Assembly: GCF_964355755.1 (NCBI RefSeq)
Contig: NC_092680.1
Location: 15,725,001 to 15,789,000, forward strand
DNA length: 64,000 nt
Origin: Antedon mediterranea
Taxonomy: Eukaryota > Echinodermata > Crinoidea > Comatulida > Antedonidae
Direction: 5' to 3'
The translations under genes and the position numbers were made by a program. Shown piece by piece: positions 58,519 to 64,000 of this stretch (its first letter is position 1; every line of letters starts with the position of its first letter). The notes beneath the pieces were generated by a model. It saw only the letters and a program-made list of their open reading frames with translations. It searched no databases and was not told the origin of the DNA.

Positions 58519-60032
58519 TTCTTTCTTTCTGTCAATTTTGTGTCTTGCGTATCTCAAAAACTTGTAAACAAAACATTTTATAACTTTGTCAACATGTGGG
58601 CATTCACGTGAAATTGTGCACCTCCTATTGTGAATGACGTCAGAATTGCGCAACGTGATTTACGCGCATTTTAACGAATTTCGCGTATTTAACATAGATC
58701 GAAAACCATATAGCAATTTAAATTGCAACTTAACAAAAGTTTAATTTATATCTCGCACTAACTGACTGTGGAAAAAAAATGGCATGTTTCACACGAAGTT
58801 ACGCGCGCACGGGCGTTTAAAATTTCAAAATGCGAAAAATCAATTTCTAATAAACTTTCTACGCGTTTCATGTCATTTTGAGCAAGTCAAAAAATCCCAT
58901 GCGCGCGCATATTTTTACTCGCACGGTGCGCACGTAGCGTTGAAAATAAATTTTTTTCGCGTGATTCATGTTTTTCCAGCCTTTTCTAGTAATTTTACCA
59001 ACTTTTGAACAATTTTGACCTAAAATTACGTCATACGGGCACATCCAATTGGATAATTTACGTGCGTTTTTGATGAAAAAGTTCAAAAATTTGTCAAAAT
59101 TATGCCTTTTTTTAAACATTCATAGATTCTAAACTACGAGGTGAACCTTTTTTTAAATTATATATTCTGGAAGTTGATGAGTTGTAGATATGGAATCATG
59201 CATTAATATGGCTAATCGGACATTATAAGGTCATCGTATGGCCACGCGAATATAAAATATAGGATTTTTATATCTTTCGTCATAGCGCATCACATTTAAT
59301 AGAGCGCATCTCCACTTATCCGTTTTTTATTTTCACCCCGATTTTGATATTGTCTAGGTGAACGAACTATCTTTCGCATGAGTTAAAAATATTTTAATTT
59401 TTATGACGTCATCATGTCGAAAATTGTAAATAACGTGGGTGACTTATTTTCATCTTTACAGTAAATTTCAATCTGTTATAGCTCATCAGAATAAAAAGTG
59501 ATAATCATGATTAAAACGTTTTCTGGAAGCTAAGGGATTGTAGATACGAATTCATGTAAACATTTTGCCAATGGGATGTTGTGACGTCATCATATGGCCA
59601 GTTGAATAAAAAAAGGCGTATTTTCATATTTTGCGTAATATTTCATCACATTTAAAAGGGCGCGCATCTATATTTTACGTATTCAAATTTCTTCTACTCG
59701 CTAATATGTTGTTGCTGAGATAATATCCTTCCGAAATTGTTATTTTAGTGTTTCATTTTGATACCGTCGCCATGTTAAAAAATGGAATAAATGGCGGGTC
59801 CCGTAATTTCACCTATTCTACACTGTATGTAATATGTATACAGATTATACTGTTTATACTGTACTAAATGACACAAAATTGATAGAATTCAGCACTAACA
59901 ACATATTATATTCTTCAGATCAGGTCATAATGCCATAATCTTTTTCTGTGTGCAAAATTCTAACGCATGACGTGCACGTGGCGTTTGTCGTGCGGATAAC
60001 TAACTCGTCAAAGTGACGAGTTTCATGTCTAG
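58519..60032 (+). mobile_element. Helitron-like tandem unit 2 (type B)
   Basis: It joins unit 1 exactly at CTAG with no spacer. The layout is the same, ending in a stem-loop at 60002-60022 and CTAG at 60029-60032. It differs from units 1 and 3 throughout: for example 'tttcgcgtatttaacataga' replaces 'tttcaatgattgatcataga', and near the end it has 'cattttgccaatgggatgtt' and 'ggcgggtcccgtaatttcac'. Confidence 0.7.
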
Positions 60033-61542
60033 TACTTCTTTCCTTCTGTCATTTTTGTGCGTCGCGTTTCTCTAAAACGTGTAAACAGAACATATCGTAA
60101 CTTTGTCAACATATCGACATTTACGTGAACTTGTGCACCTCCTATTTTTGAATGACGTCAGAGTTGCGCAACGTGACTTACGCGCGATTTTATGAATTTC
60201 AATGATTGATCATAGACTAAAAACGAAACATAATTTTGTTTTGACACTTTGTGAAAATTTAAGTCACATCAAGCGCAAACTTCCTATGGATTAAAAATAG
60301 CATGTTTCACAAAAAGTTACGCGCGCACGCGCGTTTAAAATTTCAGAGTGCGAAAAATCAACTTCTAATCAACTTTCTATGCGTTTCATGTCATTTTGAG
60401 CATGTCAAAAATTCCCACGCGCGCGAAACTTTTTACGCACGCGGTGCACACTTAGAGTTAAAAACATATTTTTTTCGCGTGATTCATGTTTTTTCAGCCT
60501 TTTATAGTAATGTTACCAACCTTTAAACAATTTCGACTTAAAATTACGTCATACGAGCACGTCGAATTAAATAATTTGCACGCGTTTCTGGTGAAAAAGT
60601 TCAAAAATTCGTCAAAATTATGCCTATTTTTAAACAGTCATAGATTCTAAACTACATGGAGAACTTTTTTTTAATTACATATTCTGGAAGTTGATGAGTT
60701 GTAGATATCGAATCATGCATTAATATGGCTAACCGGACATTGTGACGTCATCGTATGGCCACGCGAATATAAAATATAGGATTTTTGTCTCTTTCGTCAT
60801 AGCTCATCACATTTAATAGAGCGCATCTCCACTTATTCGTAGTCGATTTTCACCCCGATTTTAATATATTCTAGGTCAATCAACTATCTTTTGCATGAAT
60901 TAAACATTTTTTAATTTTTTTATCGTCATCATGCCTAAAAATTTAAATTACGTTGGTCATTAATTTCATCTTTACAGTAAATTTTAATCTGTTATAGCTC
61001 GTAAGAATAAAATGTGATAATCAGGATTAAAACGTTTTCAGGAAGCTATTGTATTGTAGATACAAAATCATGTGAAAATTGTGCCAATCGAATGTTGTGA
61101 CGTCATCATATGGCCAGTTAAATACAAAAAGTCGTATTTTCATCTTTTGCGTTATATTTCATTACATTTAAAAGAGCGCGCATCAATATTTCACGTTTTC
61201 AAATTTCTTCTACACGTTAATATGTTGTTGCTGAGATAATTTCATTCTGAAATTTCTACTTTTGCATTTCATTTTGAAACCGTCAAGATGTTAAAAATTA
61301 CAATAAAATACGGGTCCCGTAATTTCACCTATTTTACACTGTTTGTGATATGTATACAGATTGTACTGTGTATACTATATGACACAAAATAACAGAATTC
61401 AGAAATAACAACATATCATATTCTTCAGTTCAGGTCATAATGCCTTAATATTTTTCTGTGTGCAATATTCTAACGTATGACGTGCACGTGGCGTTTGTCG
61501 AGCGGATAACTAACTCGTCAAAGTGACGAGTTTCATGTCTAG
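60033..61542 (+). mobile_element. Helitron-like tandem unit 3 (type A)
   Basis: It is nearly identical to unit 1 along its whole length, closer than to its neighbours, with the same starting phrase and CTAG at 61539-61542. The similarity indicates recent copying of a two-unit block or conversion between alternate units. Confidence 0.7.
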
Positions 61543-63069
61543 TTCTTCTTTCCATCCTTCTTTTTTGTGGATCGCGTTTCTCTAAAATGTGTAAACATAA
61601 CATTTCATAACTTTGACAACATATGGGCATTTACGTGAAGTTGTGCACCTCCTATTTTTGAATGACGTCATAGTTGCGCAACGTGACTTACGCGCAATTT
61701 TATGAATTTCAATGATTGATCATAGATTAAAAACCAAAAGTCATTTAGTATTGACACTTTGACAAAATTTAAGTCATATCAGGGGCAAACTTTCTACGGA
61801 TTAGAAATGGCATGTTTCACAAGAAGTTACGCACGCACGCGCATTTAAAATTTCAAAATGCGCAAAATTAATTTCTAATCAACTTTTTATGCGTTTCTTG
61901 TCATTTTGAGCATGTCAAAAATTCCCACGGGCGCGCAATTTTTTACGCACGCGGTGCGCACGTAGCGTTAAAAACATTTTTTTTTTCTTGAATTATATTT
62001 TTCAAGTCTTTCCTAGTAATTTTGAAAACAATTTAGACCTTTTCCAATTTAAATAACGCCACACGAACACGTTGAATTAAACATTTCATGCGCGTTTTTT
62101 ATGAAAAAGCTTAAAAAATCGTCAAAATTTTGTCTTTTTTTAAACAGTCATAGTTTCTAAAGTAAACCGTGAACCGTTTATTTTTATTACAAAATCTAGA
62201 AGTTGATGAGTTGTAGATATCGGATCATGCATCGATAAGGCTAAAAAAACATTGTGACGTCATCGTATGGCCACACGAATGTAAAATATAGGATTTTTGT
62301 CTCTTTCGTTATTGCTCATCACATTCAATGGAGCGCATCACGCTTATCTGTTTTCCTTTTTCTCCTACATTTATTTATACATTGTGTAGGTCAATCAACT
62401 TTCTTTAGCATGAGATAAAAATATTTTAATTTTTATGACGTCATCATGCCTAAAAATTTTAATTACGTGGGTCATTAATTTCATCTTTACAGTAAATTTT
62501 ATTCTGTAATAGCTCGTAAGAATAAAATGTGATAATCACGATTAAAACGTTTTCTGGAAGCAATTGGATTGTAGATACGAATTCATGTAAACATTTTGCC
62601 AATCGGATGTTGTGACGTCATCATATGGCCAGTTGAATAAAAAAAGTTGTATTTTTATATTTTGCGTAATAGTTCATCACATTTAAAAGGGTGCGCATCT
62701 ATATTTTACGTATTCAAATTTCTTCTACACGTTAATATGTTGTTCCTAAGATAATTTCCTTCTGAAATTGCTATCTAAGTGTTTCATTTTGATACCGTCG
62801 CCATGTTAAAAATTGGAATAAATGGCGGGTCCCGTAATTTCACCTATTCTACACTGTATGTAATATGTATACAGATTATACTGTTTGCATGTATATACTA
62901 TATGACACAAAATTGACAGAATTCAGCACTAACAGCATATCATATTCTTCAGTTCTTGTCATAATGCCATAATCTTTATCTGTGTGCAATATTCCAACGT
63001 ATGACGTGCACGTGGCGTTTGTCGTGGTGCGGATAACTAACTCGTCAAAGTGACGAGTTTCATGTCTAG
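61543..63069 (+). mobile_element. Helitron-like tandem unit 4 (A/B mosaic)
   Basis: The first half follows type A ('tttcaatgattgatcataga'). The last third follows type B ('cattttgccaatcggatgtt', 'ggcgggtcccgtaatttcac', 'cagattatactgttt'). It ends with 'gcggataactaactcgtca', the stem-loop and CTAG at 63066-63069. Confidence 0.7.
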
Positions 63070-63071
63070 TT

Positions 63072-63097
63072 AGTTATCCGCTTAGTAGCGGATAACT
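63072..63097. repeat. Palindrome at the start of the next unit
   Basis: Arms agttatccgct and agcggataact flank tagt, identical to the short palindromes at 56782-56950 and followed by the same 'tgtaatcgtcctgtt' and T run. It marks a fresh hairpin-bearing start after four units. Confidence 0.9.
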
Positions 63098-64000
63098 GCT
63101 TGTAATCGTCCTGTTACTTTTTTTTTTTTTTTTCTTATTTCTTTCTCCCTCATTTTTGTGTCTCGCGTATCTCAAAAACTTGTAAACATAACATTTCATT
63201 ACTTTGTCAACATATGGGCATTTACGTGAAGTTGTGCACCTCCTATTTTTTAATGACGTCAGAGTTGCGGAACGTGACTTACGTGCGATTTTATGATTTT
63301 TTATGATTGATCATAGACTAAAAACCAAGCATAAATTTGTTTTGACACTTTGTGAAAATTTAAGTCATATCAAGGGAAAACTTTTTGTGGATTAAAAATG
63401 GCATGTTTTACAAGACGTTACGCGCGCACGCGCATTTCTCCTCTATTTTTGTGTCTCGCGTATCTAAAAAACGTGTAAACATAACATTTCATAACTTTGT
63501 CAACATATGGGCATTCACGTGAAGTTGTGCACCTCCTATTGTGAATGACGTCAGAAATGCGCAACGTGACTTACGCACAATTTTATGAATTTCGCGTATT
63601 TAACATAGATTTAAAACCATAGAACAATTTAAATTGAAACTTAGCAAAAGTTTAATTTATATCATGCGCTAACTTTCTGTGGATAAACAATTGCGTGTTG
63701 TACACAAAGTTACGCGCGCACGCTAATTTAAAATTCAAAATGCAAAAAATCAATTTCTAATCAACTTTCTACGTGTTTCATGTCATTTTAAGCATGTAAA
63801 AAATTCCCACGCGCGCGCTTTTTTTTACGCGCGCGGTGCGAACGTAGCGTTGAAAACCATTTTTCTCTCGTGATTTATGTTTTCAAGCCTTTTATAGTAA
63901 TTTTACCAACTTTGAAACAATTTCGACTTCAAATTACGTCATACGGGCACGTCGAATTGGATAATTTATGTGCGTTTTTTAGGAAAAAGTTCAAACATTT
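63098..64000 (+). mobile_element. Helitron-like tandem unit 5, broken and cut by the window end
   Basis: It starts as type A (gcacctcc at 63235), but at about 63437, inside 'cacgcgcatttctcctctat', it restarts with a type B head (gcacctcc again at 63529, 294 bp later; 'tttcgcgtatttaacataga'). The unit then runs to the window edge. The restart looks like the joint of an unequal exchange. Confidence 0.7.

Noticed and set aside
58784-61630. ORFs of 61-83 codons in the 1.51 kb units
   Set aside because: They are not conserved in length between unit copies, and the units accumulate frame-breaking differences.

Overview
The window is animal nuclear DNA. It is AT-rich, has no operons, and its genes are cut by many short GT-AG introns. 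The dispersed repeats (tRNA-derived SINEs, short inverted-repeat elements, minisatellites) and the three recognisable conserved genes fit a marine invertebrate, perhaps a non-chordate deuterostome such as an echinoderm. That placement is a guess; the sequence alone does not settle the species.

1-31.8 kb, gene-poor: the 3' part of one unrecognised plus-strand gene is spread over about 19 kb (exons 10202-10266, 19771-19881, 20397-20461, 28871-28923; a possible first exon at 5939-5977). The rest is intronic or intergenic DNA full of repeats: an 18-19 bp minisatellite near 7.2-7.8 kb, a 178 bp tandem repeat near 9.3-10.1 kb, and a 28 bp array near 17.8-19.5 kb interrupted by a SINE. Several non-autonomous DNA elements are also present.

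31.8-56.3 kb, gene-dense: three genes whose exons I could join in one reading frame. WDR93-like (minus, 15 exons found, last exon unresolved) and LINS1 (plus, 4 coding exons, 809 aa) lie head to head with about 0.67 kb between their start codons. LINS1 and CACTIN (minus, 18 exons, 701 aa) lie tail to tail. A pair of duplicated tRNA genes sits in the last LINS1 intron. A 30 bp minisatellite in the LINS1 coding region has a second copy just after the stop codon.

56.5-64 kb, repeat array: an array of six palindromic hairpins is followed by head-to-tail units of about 1.51 kb, four complete and the fifth cut by the window end. Each complete unit ends with a 9 bp stem-loop followed 6 nt later by CTAG, which resembles the 3' end of a Helitron-type element. 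The units fall into two sequence types with mosaic copies, so they have been exchanging sequence. No protein gene is seen in this part.

The three named genes do not form a known pathway together: CACTIN is a nuclear splicing and NF-kB-signalling factor, LINS1 is a Lines-family protein, and WDR93 is a WD-repeat protein. No new protein system was found. The most unusual items are the tandem Helitron-like array, the duplicated LINS1 minisatellite and the intronic tRNA pair.
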